A DNA stretch of 64,000 nucleotides from Chloroflexota bacterium (GTDB taxonomy: Bacteria > Chloroflexota > Anaerolineae > Anaerolineales > Villigracilaceae): positions 1 through 64,000 of the forward strand of contig JACPVF010000009.1 in assembly GCA_016191845.1 (NCBI GenBank). Reading direction: 5' to 3'. The notes below the pieces were generated by a model. That model ran no database searches. It was not told the origin of the DNA and saw nothing but the letters and a program-made list of their open reading frames with translations. The position numbers and the translations under genes are program-made. This document shows, one piece after another, positions 33,411 to 41,404 of the stretch. How positions within the stretch are numbered: the stretch's first letter is position 1; each line of letters begins with the position of its first letter.

Positions 33411-35048
33411 ATGAAACTGGTCACTGTCGCGCAGATGCGCGAGATCGAAAAGGAAGCCGACGCCAACGGCCTGTCCTACGAAGACATGATGGAAAACGCG
33501 GGCCGCGAACTGGCCTATGCGGTGGCCGACCTGCCTTATTTTTACGAAGAAGAGGAAGATGTCGAGATTCTGGGCCTGGTCGGACCTGGCAACAACGGCG
33601 GCGATACGCTGGTGGCGCTGACTCACCTGGCTGCCGACGGCTGGACCGCGCGCGCCTACCTGATCAAGCGCAAGGCCAAGGGTGACGAACTGGTCGAGCA
33701 ATTCCTCGAAATGGGGGGCGAAGTGGTCGAGGCCGCCAAGGACAAGGAGTTTGCCTCCCTGTATGCCTCGCTCGACACCGCCCACGTCCTGTTCGACGGT
33801 GTGCTGGGCACGGGCATCAAGTTGCCCTTGAAGACGGATGTGGCCGAGGTGCTGGAAGCCGTCAGTGCCGCGCTGGACGAAATGGAGGAGCCGCCCTTTG
33901 TCGTGGCCGTGGATTGCCCTTCGGGCGTGGACTGCGACTCGGGTGAGGCCGCCGACGAGACCATTCCTGCCGACCTGACCGTGACGATGGCCGCCGTCAA
34001 AATGGGGTTGCTCAAATCCCCCGCCGCTGACCTGACGGGCGACCTGGTGGTGGCTGACATCGGCCTGACTGAGAAGGTCAAATCCTGGATGGGTGTCAAG
34101 CGCGAGGTGGCCGACGAGGACACCATCGCCGCCATCCTGCCTGAGCGACCGTCCGAGGCGCACAAAGGCACCTTCGGCACCGCGCTGATCGCGGCAGGCT
34201 CGGTCAACTATACGGGCGCGGCCCTACTGGCGGGACTCTCCGCCTATCGCGTGGGTGCGGGATTGGTCACGATGGCCGTCCCTGCTCCGTTGCATGGGGC
34301 GCTGGCGGGACAATTCCCCGAAGCGACCTGGGTCCTGCTTCCGCACGAAATGGGCGTGATCTCAGCGGGTGCGGCAGACGTGCTGGCCAAGAATTTCGAG
34401 CGCGCCACGGCTTTGCTTATCGGCCCTGGCTTTGGCGTCGAAGACACAACCCGAGAGTTTATCGAAAACCTGTTGACGGGCAAGGCTGTCTCGAAGAAAT
34501 CGGCGGCGCGCATTGGCTTCGTGCATGCCGAGGTTGAGAAGAAGGAAGAAAAGAACGGCAGCCTGCCCCCGCTGGTTTTTGATGCGGATGGATTGAAACT
34601 GTTGGCGAAGATTCCCGATTGGTCGAAGTTACTGCCTGCGCCTGCCGTGTTGACCCCGCATCCTGGAGAGATGTCCGTGTTGACGGGTCTCTCGAAGGAA
34701 GAGGTCCAGGCAGATCGCGAGGGCGTAGCCCTGCGCTTTGCGCAGGAATGGGGTCACGTGGTGGTGCTGAAGGGCGCCTTCACGGTGATTGCCTCGCCCG
34801 ATGGCCGTTCGACGGTCATCCCTGTGGCCTCTCCTGCACTGGCGCGGGCTGGGACGGGCGATGTGTTGGCGGGCCTGATCGTCGGCCTGCGCGCCCAAGG
34901 CGTGGATGCCTATGATGCTGCTGTGGCGGGGGCCTGGATCCACGCACGGGCGGGGCTGGAAGCCGCCGAGGCGCTCGGCACCACAGCCTCGGTCCTGGCG
35001 GGCGATGTCCTTGCGGCTGTGCCTGATGTGCTGTCGGAGCTTGAATAA
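33411..35048 (+). CDS. nnr: Bifunctional NAD(P)H-hydrate epimerase / dehydratase
   Basis: A 545-residue metabolite-repair enzyme. The N-terminal YjeF_N epimerase domain (1-~215) has MMENAGRELA, LVGPGNNGGDTL and AVDCPSGVDCDSG. The C-terminal carbohydrate kinase-like ADP/ATP-dependent dehydratase (~230-545) has HKGTFGTALIAAGS, LTPHPGEMSVLTG, VVLKGAFTVIASPDG and the catalytic GTGDVLAGLI. Together they restore hydrated NAD(P)H. ATG 33411 is chosen because GGAGGAT lies eight bases upstream. It is monocistronic and ends at a strong terminator shared with the response regulator gene. Confidence 0.95.
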   Translation: MKLVTVAQMREIEKEADANGLSYEDMMENAGRELAYAVADLPYFYEEEEDVEILGLVGPGNNGGDTLVALTHLAADGWTARAYLIKRKAKGDELVEQFLEMGGEVVEAAKDKEFASLYASLDTAHVLFDGVLGTGIKLPLKTDVAEVLEAVSAALDEMEEPPFVVAVDCPSGVDCDSGEAADETIPADLTVTMAAVKMGLLKSPAADLTGDLVVADIGLTEKVKSWMGVKREVADEDTIAAILPERPSEAHKGTFGTALIAAGSVNYTGAALLAGLSAYRVGAGLVTMAVPAPLHGALAGQFPEATWVLLPHEMGVISAGAADVLAKNFERATALLIGPGFGVEDTTREFIENLLTGKAVSKKSAARIGFVHAEVEKKEEKNGSLPPLVFDADGLKLLAKIPDWSKLLPAPAVLTPHPGEMSVLTGLSKEEVQADREGVALRFAQEWGHVVVLKGAFTVIASPDGRSTVIPVASPALARAGTGDVLAGLIVGLRAQGVDAYDAAVAGAWIHARAGLEAAEALGTTASVLAGDVLAAVPDVLSELE

Positions 35049-35062
35049 CTCCTGACGAAATC

Positions 35063-35093
35063 AAAGAGGCTCTCCGCATGGAGAGCCTCTTTT
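35063..35093. terminator. Bidirectional terminator between nnr and response regulator
   Basis: AAAGAGGCTCTCC, loop GCAT, GGAGAGCCTCTTTT: a perfect 13-base stem with T-runs on both strands. Confidence 0.9.
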
Positions 35094-35102
35094 GTCGTTG
35101 GC

Positions 35103-35477
35103 TTATTCCTTGGGGCGAAATTTATACCTGCTGACCAGTTGATGCAGTTGCGAAAAACTGATGGGTTTCAACAGGACCAGGTCTGCCTGGGGTTGCAGGC
35201 TGTCAGCGAAGGCGGCGTCGGCGGTGGCTAAAATGACGCGGGTGTTGTGCAGCCTTTTGTCGGCGCGAATGTCCCCAAGGATCACGTTCCCGTCCACCTC
35301 GGGCATGTGCAGGTCGAGGATCACCATGTCAGGAATGGTTGCTGCCACGCGCTGTCGAGCCGTTTCTCCATTGAAGATCGACTCGACCGCATACCCTGCC
35401 TGTTGCAATGCAGTTGTAAAAACCAGGTTTTGATCTTCGTTGTCTTCGATCACCAGTGCAAAGGGTTTTGTTTCCAT
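35103..35477 (-). CDS. Single-domain response regulator
   Basis: A 124-residue receiver domain without an output domain, like CheY/DivK. The acidic pair is in VIEDNED, the phosphorylated Asp is in VILDLHMPEVDG (~D55), the Thr is in VILATADA, and the Lys is in VLLKPIS. It lies 11 bases after the histidine kinase gene and so is its probable partner. The output would be by protein contact with an unknown target. Confidence 0.93.
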   Translation of the reverse strand: METKPFALVIEDNEDQNLVFTTALQQAGYAVESIFNGETARQRVAATIPDMVILDLHMPEVDGNVILGDIRADKRLHNTRVILATADAAFADSLQPQADLVLLKPISFSQLHQLVSRYKFRPKE

Positions 35478-35488
35478 TTTGATTTCCT

Positions 35489-36697
35489 TTATGCTTGCGT
35501 GGGCTGGACGGGTAACGTAACCGTGAACGTGCTGCCCTGGCCAAGTTTACTGTCTACACGGATGGCTCCGTTCATGGCCTTGACCAACAACAGGACGATG
35601 GATAAGCCCAGTCCGACCCCGCCGTATCGGCGGCTGGTGGTTTCATCCGCCTGGCGGAAAGGCTCGAAGATCATCTGCATATCTTCCTCAGAGATCCCCG
35701 CGCCCGTGTCTTCCACCCTGAGAACCCAATTCGCCTCTCCCTGACCATCGATGCGGATGTTCACACGACCTGTGTTGGTAAATTTGATTGCATTGACCAC
35801 CAGATTCGACAGGATTTGCTCGGTCCTGGCCTGGTCCCCGATTACCGTTTGTGGCACCCTGTTGGTGAGCTCTTTGTGTAGGGAGATTCCCTTCTTCAAG
35901 GCCATCGACAAATAATTCGAATATACAGATTCAACGACGGCATTTGGCGAGAATTTCTCTTTTTTCAAACGTAATTGACCAGACTCAATCTGTGATTGAT
36001 CCAGTAATTCGGAGAAGATGTGGCTGAGGGTGGTTGCATTATTCAAGATGCGGCTGACCAAATTCTTCTGCAGGTCGTTGAGCGGACCGTAGACCCCTTC
36101 CTGTAGCATCTCGGACATGCCCATCAGCGCTCCCAAAGGAGTCCTCAACTCGTGGCTGATACGGGCGATGAATTTGGTCTTGAACTCATTGGCCTCGGTG
36201 GCCTGGTCGGCGATCTTCTTGACCTCGGTGATTTCCACCGTGTAGCGGCCAACTGCCAACTGCAGGGCCCCGCGGATACGTTCCTGTTCGGCCAGGATGA
36301 TTTCTTCGTGGTTCTGGGCAAACCCCAAAGCAACAGCTTCTTCATATTGTTCCACGATGCTCAAGGCATCCAGAAGCAAATCATGATCGGTGTGAGCAAT
36401 GACGAATTGACGAGTCGATTTCCCCAACCGAAGCAGGGTTTGATGGCTGACACCAAGCTGCGACAACCAAATACCATGCTCCTGTACCGACTCGGACGAG
36501 TCTGTGAGAGCACGCAAGAAAGCGTCCACTTCCTGCTCCGCGATCTGAGCAACCATACGGGGACGAATCCCTGATCGGTTGGTGAACAGCAGCTCCTGGA
36601 TATCTTTTCGGTAGAGGCTGGCCAATTCATCACGACCAGACTCTACCTGTTGTTTTACGATCTGCCTTGCATTGGACGTCATTCCTGTTTCGTCCAT
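35489..36697 (-). CDS. Soluble sensor histidine kinase
   Basis: A 402-residue kinase with no membrane helix. The N-terminal ~190 residues are helical and of unknown ligand specificity (possibly a globin-like or four-helix sensor). The HisKA H-box is ISHELRTPLGALMGMSE; the ATPase has the N-box NLVVNAIKFT, G1 VEDTGAGISEED and G2 YGGVGLGLSI. The start at ATG 36697 is preferred (GGGGAG upstream); a GTG nine bases earlier is in frame. It is co-directional with a methyltransferase gene upstream and the receiver gene downstream, which suggests one signalling unit. Confidence 0.92.
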   Translation of the reverse strand: MDETGMTSNARQIVKQQVESGRDELASLYRKDIQELLFTNRSGIRPRMVAQIAEQEVDAFLRALTDSSESVQEHGIWLSQLGVSHQTLLRLGKSTRQFVIAHTDHDLLLDALSIVEQYEEAVALGFAQNHEEIILAEQERIRGALQLAVGRYTVEITEVKKIADQATEANEFKTKFIARISHELRTPLGALMGMSEMLQEGVYGPLNDLQKNLVSRILNNATTLSHIFSELLDQSQIESGQLRLKKEKFSPNAVVESVYSNYLSMALKKGISLHKELTNRVPQTVIGDQARTEQILSNLVVNAIKFTNTGRVNIRIDGQGEANWVLRVEDTGAGISEEDMQMIFEPFRQADETTSRRYGGVGLGLSIVLLLVKAMNGAIRVDSKLGQGSTFTVTLPVQPTQA

Positions 36698-36716
36698 GCC
36701 ATACACTCCCCTTTGG

Positions 36717-37520
36717 TTATTTAATCAGATACCCGCCGTACCCACCACCCATCGGTTCGAACGCCTCGAGATCTTCCTTGCCTAGTTCGAGGGCGTCCAG
36801 TCCGTGCCAGTCGAGCAACGAGACGAAGCCTTTTCCATCGGGCTTCCAGGGGGCGAGAATTTCAAGATATCGTTCCAGCGAACGGGTGTGGATGACGGCT
36901 CCTGACTGCTCGTAAATCTTCTTGATCTTGACCGCGGCAGGATTTTCCAGGTCCACATCTGATCCCTGGGCATTGAAGACCAGGCAACTGCCTGGGGCAG
37001 CCCATTCGTACAGGTACTGGACAGCGTGGGTCAGGTCTTCGTCGTTCAGGAACATGCTGACGCCCCACAAGACAAAGGCCACCTTGCGCCGCCCACCGAG
37101 GATCTTTTGAACCTCGGGCTTGTTTAGCAGTTCCTCGGGTTTTCCCGCATCCCCATGAAAGAAATAGGTATCAGGAGTGTCCTTGAGAATCTCGCGTGTA
37201 TATTCGACGACGACAGGATCGTAGTCTGAGTAAATGACGGTCGTGCCCTTGGGGACTTTGTAGTGAATGTGGTCATTCGTGGGTAAACCCGATGCAAAAT
37301 CGATGACCACATCGAATTTACGATTTTCTGTCAATTCGGTGGCAATATCCTGAAGGGCCCAGCGTTGCAGGCGGATATATTTGGGGAGAAATGGTAGAAG
37401 TTTGATGACCTGGTCGGCCACCTGACGATCCACTTCGAAATTGTGGTTGCCGCCGAGATAATAATCATACATGCGCCCCGCTGAGGGTTTGCTCGCGTCA
37501 ACAATGCTATCCTTCGACAT
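36717..37520 (-). CDS. SAM-dependent methyltransferase, PF04672 type
   Basis: A 267-residue class I methyltransferase of the S-adenosyl methyltransferase group common in Actinobacteria and Chloroflexi. It has ASKPSAGRMYDYYLGGNHNFEVDRQ at the N-terminus, the SAM-binding VIDFASGLPTNDHIHY and the acidic strand VIYSDYDPVVVEY, then AFVLWGVSMFLNDED. The substrate of this family is not known. It starts behind AGGAGAG with a TATAAT box (37565-37560, minus strand) but a weak -35. It lies 19 bases before the histidine kinase gene, so it may be part of that signalling operon. Confidence 0.87.
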   Translation of the reverse strand: MSKDSIVDASKPSAGRMYDYYLGGNHNFEVDRQVADQVIKLLPFLPKYIRLQRWALQDIATELTENRKFDVVIDFASGLPTNDHIHYKVPKGTTVIYSDYDPVVVEYTREILKDTPDTYFFHGDAGKPEELLNKPEVQKILGGRRKVAFVLWGVSMFLNDEDLTHAVQYLYEWAAPGSCLVFNAQGSDVDLENPAAVKIKKIYEQSGAVIHTRSLERYLEILAPWKPDGKGFVSLLDWHGLDALELGKEDLEAFEPMGGGYGGYLIK

Positions 37521-37640
37521 GTTGATCTCTCCTTTTGTCTAGGCTAATTGATTGTTTCGATTATAGTGCTTCCGAAAAATAATCGGATAGAAATCGCGGA
37601 TTTTTTTTAATGACAGATTTGTAAGGCAGGCGAAATAAAC

Positions 37641-37675
37641 AAAAAGAGCCTGGCATAGGGAGCCAAGCTCTTTTT
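37641..37675 (-). terminator. Terminator of the SPFH gene
   Basis: AAAAAGAGCCTGGC (37641-37654) pairs with GCCAAGCTCTTTTT (37662-37675) with one mismatch, 11 bases after the SPFH stop. A T-rich tail is present on both strands. Confidence 0.85.
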
Positions 37676-37686
37676 ATTTTTGATTG

Positions 37687-38739
37687 CTAACCCTTGAGGA
37701 AGGCGTCCAGCGCTTCCTTGCTGATGCGGTAGGCACTACCGAGCTTCTTGGCCTTGAGGTCACCCGCGGTAATGGCAGCGATGACGTCTTCTTCGGAGAC
37801 TCGCATGTAAGCCGCAGCCTCAGCAGGGGTCATCACATCGGGGACGGAGGCCTTGGCTGTGCCGCCGTTGTTGCTATTGGCAGCCTGCTGCTGTGTCATT
37901 GCACCCGAGGTGGCCTGCTGCATCAGATTCCCGATGCCCATGCCTGCGCCGATCCCCGCCGTCAGGCCTGCGCCGCCGCTGGGATTCTGCGCGGCGTCAC
38001 GCATCGCGTCCGCGGCCTGGAGCTGGGTGTAGGTGGCCATGTCGAGCATGCCCATGTCGCGCAATTCCTGGGCCGACTTCTCGCTCGGCTTGAGATTGCC
38101 GATGTAGAAGGTTTTGAGCACCAGACCGATGGCCTCGAAGTCGTCCTGCACCTTGGCGCGGACGGCGGCTCCGATCTCTTCGGTCAGGCCGATCATTTCG
38201 GGCACGGAGTGCTTCGCGCCCGTCTCGCCGAGCACATCCTGCAGCTTGGAGAGGAGCATGGTGCGCAGGCGCTCTTCGATGTCGGTGGTGCGATAGGCGT
38301 GCTGGGCACCGACGATCTGGGTGACGAATTGCTGCGGGTCCTTCATCTGGAAGGAGTAGGTGCCGAAGCCCTGCAGGAGCGCCACACCCAGGCCCATGCC
38401 AGGGTTGCGGACGATGATGGGCTGCGGGGTGCCCCACTTCTTGTTGGCGAATTCCTTCATCGAGACGAAGTACACTTCGGCGGGGAAGGGGGTGCGGTCG
38501 TTGAAAGCCTTGCCGATCCAGTCGATCAAGAGCGGGATGTTGGCCGTGGCGATGGTATGGCGGCCCGCGCCGAATACATCCAGGGCGTTGCCGTCGCGGA
38601 AGAAGACCGCGCGCTGGCTCTCACGCACAATGACCTGGGAACCGATACGGAAATCACCGATGCCCTCATCAGGGAAGCGGTGGACAATCTCATCGGTCAT
38701 CTCGTTCGGATATTCAATGACGTCAAAAATTCTGGCCAT
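37687..38739 (-). CDS. SPFH-domain protein with C-terminal excisionase-like HTH
   Basis: A 350-residue protein. Residues 1-~240 are an SPFH/YdjI (virion-core-like) domain: ESQRAVFFRDGNALDVFGAGRHTI and a long helix-rich part with EELRDMGM-type residues. A Gly/Ala/Gln-rich linker (~250-297) follows, and then a ~50-residue helix-turn-helix: VMTPAEAAAYMRVSEEDVI and GDLKAKKLGSAYRISKEALDAFL, typical of excisionase/MerR-like HTH_17 domains. Related YdjI proteins usually end in zinc ribbons, so the HTH is unusual. It is monocistronic with its own promoter and terminator. It may link a membrane or protein-stress scaffold to DNA or another protein. Confidence 0.85.
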   Translation of the reverse strand: MARIFDVIEYPNEMTDEIVHRFPDEGIGDFRIGSQVIVRESQRAVFFRDGNALDVFGAGRHTIATANIPLLIDWIGKAFNDRTPFPAEVYFVSMKEFANKKWGTPQPIIVRNPGMGLGVALLQGFGTYSFQMKDPQQFVTQIVGAQHAYRTTDIEERLRTMLLSKLQDVLGETGAKHSVPEMIGLTEEIGAAVRAKVQDDFEAIGLVLKTFYIGNLKPSEKSAQELRDMGMLDMATYTQLQAADAMRDAAQNPSGGAGLTAGIGAGMGIGNLMQQATSGAMTQQQAANSNNGGTAKASVPDVMTPAEAAAYMRVSEEDVIAAITAGDLKAKKLGSAYRISKEALDAFLKG

Positions 38740-38772
38740 GTTTCTCTCCTTGAGTATCTGAAGAACGGTTTG

Positions 38773-38801
38773 ATTATAGTCTAAGCGACTGCCTCATACA
38801 A
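38773..38801 (-). promoter_or_regulatory. Promoter of the SPFH gene
   Basis: On the minus strand TTGTAT (38801-38796), 17-base spacer, TATAAT (38778-38773). The motif AAGAAC-G/C-GTTTG occurs on both sides (38761-38772, 38800-38811), which could be paired operator half-sites. Confidence 0.65.
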
Positions 38802-38852
38802 GAACCGTTTGTCTTATTTTTATACGGATTTCCCCTGGGGGGCGTTGCATGA

Positions 38853-38878
38853 AAAGAGCGCAGGCTGCTGCGCTCTTT
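38853..38878 (-). terminator. Terminator of the Rnk-like gene
   Basis: AAAGAGCGCAG (38853-38863), loop GCTG, CTGCGCTCTTT (38868-38878); four T follow on the minus strand, just after the stop at 38883. Confidence 0.78.
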
Positions 38879-38882
38879 GGAA

Positions 38883-39299
38883 TTACAGGTCAAAATTACC
38901 CGACGCCTCAGGCTGGAACAGAATCTTCATTACCTTGAATTTCCGCACCCCGTCGGGTACCTGCCATGAAAAGACGTCACCTACGCGGTACCCAAGCATG
39001 GCCGTGCCAATCGGAGCCAGCACCGAGACCCTACCCTGGGCGGGATCGGCATCCTGTGGAAAGACGAGGGTATATTCCATCTCCTCGCCGCTTTCTGTGT
39101 CAGCCAGCAGGACACGCGAGTTCATGGTTACCACATTGGCGGGGACGTCCTGCGGGCGGACGACCTGTCCGCGGTGAAGTTCCTCGTCCAGTTGTTTCAG
39201 ATACGGGCTATTGCGATAGTCGGTACTGCCCGCATCTGCGATCAACTCGCGCAGGCGTTTCAAGTCGAACTCGGTGATGAAAATGATTCGTTCGCTCAT
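38883..39299 (-). CDS. GreA/Rnk-type transcription factor
   Basis: A 138-residue protein of the GreA/GreB family in the Rnk (regulator of nucleoside diphosphate kinase) arrangement. The N-terminal helices are short (IIFITEFDLKRLRELI, DYRNSPYLKQLDEELHRGQVV). The C-terminal FKBP-like domain has NSRVLLADTESGEEMEYTLVFP, VSVLAPIGTAMLGYRVGDVFSW. It probably contacts RNA polymerase. The start is ATG 39299 behind AAAGGA. The frame is open further upstream into a zinc-ribbon gene, but this is best explained by a one-base frameshift in that gene, not by a fusion. Confidence 0.88.
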   Translation of the reverse strand: MSERIIFITEFDLKRLRELIADAGSTDYRNSPYLKQLDEELHRGQVVRPQDVPANVVTMNSRVLLADTESGEEMEYTLVFPQDADPAQGRVSVLAPIGTAMLGYRVGDVFSWQVPDGVRKFKVMKILFQPEASGNFDL

Positions 39300-39361
39300 G
39301 ATCCTTTCGCTTTCATGGGTGTGATGGTCAAAAGTGTACCAGACTTTTCGTCGGGCAGGCT

Positions 39362-39944
39362 TTACCCGTCGACCAGGCGAGTGCCACAGGCCTGGCAAAA
39401 GAGGGCGTCGGAGGCCGCATTTGGGGCAGACGCGCGGCAGATCAACGGGCAAGGCCGCGCCGCAGCCTGTACAGGTCTCGAACTCGGGGTTATTGACCAC
39501 GCCGCAGTACACGCAGACCCTAGGGTTGGTGGGGCCGTTCCGCTCGCCAGCCAGGGAACGGGTCAGGGCGCAGATATCATTGATCGCGTTCCAGATCAAT
39601 GGGGCGACATTTTCCTGCTTGAGTTCTCCGACCACGTCGGGCAGGGCCGCCAACAGCGAAAGCGGATTGGCGGCGGCGCGTTCGAGCAACTCGCTGGCAT
39701 CGGCGGTGCGATCCAGCCAGTCACGGTCACGACTCATGGTCACCAATACGCCACCCTCGGTGTCCGCGATATGAACGGTGACGGGCGTGCCGTGCTTCGA
39801 GCCGACCTGCACCAGCGCCGTCTCACCGCGCACCTCGACGCGGGTCTTATGCTGGTGGTCGTTAAAACGCGCGGCCAATTGATCGGCCAACGCCGCCGCG
39901 CGAATGCCGCCGTGGAACATGCGTTGATTGGGCGGAAGCGCCAT
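39362..39944 (-). pseudogene. Double zinc-ribbon protein, apparent one-base frameshift
   Basis: About 194 residues of a probable zinc-ribbon protein. The first pair of Cys motifs, VCVYCG and TCTGCG, is intact; then VCPKCG is followed by LRRPLLPGLWHSPG in the continuous frame. Dropping one base near 39411-39415 gives CPKCG-SDALFCQACGTRLVDG and a stop at 39362, a textbook double zinc ribbon. The stop then lies 62 bases before the Rnk-like start. Either the gene is freshly broken or the sequence has an indel error. The ATG overlaps the XdhC stop (TGATG). N-terminal domain function is unknown. Confidence 0.75.
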
Positions 39945-40735
39945 CAGGCCTTCATCATTTTTCCTGTGCCATGGTCACGCAGCATCAGGATCTCGGCCAT
40001 GATGCTGACCGCGATCTCCTCGGGCGTCTCGGCGTTCAGTTCCAACCCCATCGGCGAGTGGACGCGGGCGATCTTCTCGGGGTCCAAGCCCTTTTCCTTG
40101 AGCGCTTTGACCGTGGTAACCCAGCGGCGCTTCGAGCCGATCACGCCGATATAGGCCGCGGGTGAATCGAGCAGGCTGGGCAGCCCAAGCGCATCCACAT
40201 TGGACCCACGGGTGGTCAGCACGAAAAAGGTTCGGCGGTTCACCTTGAAGGACTCCGTCAATTTTTCGATCGGGACGGGGTAGTACACATCCGCACCAGG
40301 GACGGCCTCGGGCGTACAGAATTCCTCACGGTCGTCGCTGACGGCCACGCGGAACCCGAGCCACTTCGCCAGGTGGACGACGGCCTTGCCCACGTGTCCC
40401 GCGCCGACCACCACCACCATCGGGGCGGGCAGGATCGGTTCCACGAACACCTCCACGGTCCCGCCGCATACGCCCACGTCGCCGCGGCTGGGATCCACCA
40501 TGCTATATTTGATCATCTGCGCCTGGCCCTCGGCCATGGCGATCAGGGCTTCATCGATCACGCGATGTTCCATGTCCCCGCCGCCGATGGTGCCGATGAA
40601 ACGCCCATCGGAATAGACGAGCATCTTGCTGCCTACATGGCGGGGCGTGGAGCCCTGACTGGTCACCACCGTGCAGAGCGCGGCGGTTTGATTGTTCTTT
40701 TCAATTTCTGCGAGCGCTTGATAAATGGTTGACAT
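39944..40735 (-). CDS. XdhC/CoxI family molybdenum-hydroxylase maturation protein
   Basis: A 263-residue XdhC-type protein, which binds and sulfurates molybdenum cofactor for xanthine dehydrogenase-family enzymes. It has TVVTSQGSTPRHVGSKML, TIGGGDMEHRVIDEA, a central CGGTVEVFVEP and the C-terminal Rossmann domain VVVVGAGHVGKAVVHLA with YIGVIGSKRR. It is the likely assembly factor for the xanthine dehydrogenase-like fusion at 45687 and its FAD subunit at 53533, although other genes lie between. Overlap with the next gene indicates co-translation. Confidence 0.93.
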   Translation of the reverse strand: MSTIYQALAEIEKNNQTAALCTVVTSQGSTPRHVGSKMLVYSDGRFIGTIGGGDMEHRVIDEALIAMAEGQAQMIKYSMVDPSRGDVGVCGGTVEVFVEPILPAPMVVVVGAGHVGKAVVHLAKWLGFRVAVSDDREEFCTPEAVPGADVYYPVPIEKLTESFKVNRRTFFVLTTRGSNVDALGLPSLLDSPAAYIGVIGSKRRWVTTVKALKEKGLDPEKIARVHSPMGLELNAETPEEIAVSIMAEILMLRDHGTGKMMKA

Positions 40736-40870
40736 GAGTTTTCATCCAGGGTTGATTGGTGGATATTATACCTTTTCGAGCATCCTTCCCTCGCAATATT
40801 GCCTCCATGCATCGCGCCGCACGCGCGTATAATACGTCTACATTTTTTGACCCTGCGCGGGACAGAATTC

Positions 40871-41404
40871 ATGGTTCATCATCCGATCGAATTGACTCAC
40901 CCCCTGACCTCCACCGACAAACTGACGGGATTGCCGCTTCGCCGCGCCTTTCTGGAACAGGCCGCCGAGATGTTTGCGTGTTCATCCGAGTCGCGTTTGG
41001 GTGTGGCGGCCATTTTGCTCGACCTCGACCGCATTCGGCGGCTCAACCGAACCTATGGCCGCGCCGTGGGCGACGAGGCCTTGCGGGCCGTGGCTGACAT
41101 CCTGCGCGAGACCTTCCGTCCGCAGGACCTGTGCGGGCGTTACCGCAGCGCAAAGTTTGCGGTGCTGTTGCAATGTTCCGCCCTGGCCGACGCCTGCCGC
41201 CTGGGGGAACGGGTGCGGGCCAGGGTCCAGGCCCAGCCTCTTGTGGTGAATGGACAATCGATCCCGTTATCGATCAGCCTGGGGGTGTTCTTCACGCGCG
41301 GCACGCTGCCCAGTGTGGATGCATTGCTGGTGCGCGCCCGCCTGGCTTTGTTGCGCGCCAAGCGCAACGGCCGTGATTGTTGGGTGTGCGAGGAAGAACC
41401 TTAA
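40871..41404 (+). CDS. Degenerate GGDEF-domain protein
   Basis: A 177-residue GGDEF-fold protein. TDKLTGLPLRRAFLEQA, AILLDLDRIRRLNRTYGRAVGDEAL and SLGVFFTRG are normal for the domain, but the catalytic GG[DE]EF signature is RSAKF (in RYRSAKFAVLL), so cyclase activity is not expected. There is no sensor or membrane part. It may act as a c-di-GMP or nucleotide receptor or bind its neighbour. It ends convergently with the active cyclase gene, their stop codons overlapping by four bases. ATG 40871 is preferred over an upstream start that lies in a poorly conserved region. Confidence 0.85.
   Translation: MVHHPIELTHPLTSTDKLTGLPLRRAFLEQAAEMFACSSESRLGVAAILLDLDRIRRLNRTYGRAVGDEALRAVADILRETFRPQDLCGRYRSAKFAVLLQCSALADACRLGERVRARVQAQPLVVNGQSIPLSISLGVFFTRGTLPSVDALLVRARLALLRAKRNGRDCWVCEEEP

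Noticed and set aside
33249-34163. Long N-terminal extension of the SnoaL-like protein
   Set aside because: It is antisense to the NAD(P)HX repair gene and has no homology. The internal ATG has a good SD.
38883-39944. A real fusion of zinc ribbon and Rnk-like factor
   Set aside because: The Rnk part has its own ATG and SD, and the zinc-ribbon part regains its last Cys pair and a stop if one base is removed. A frameshift is the simpler explanation.
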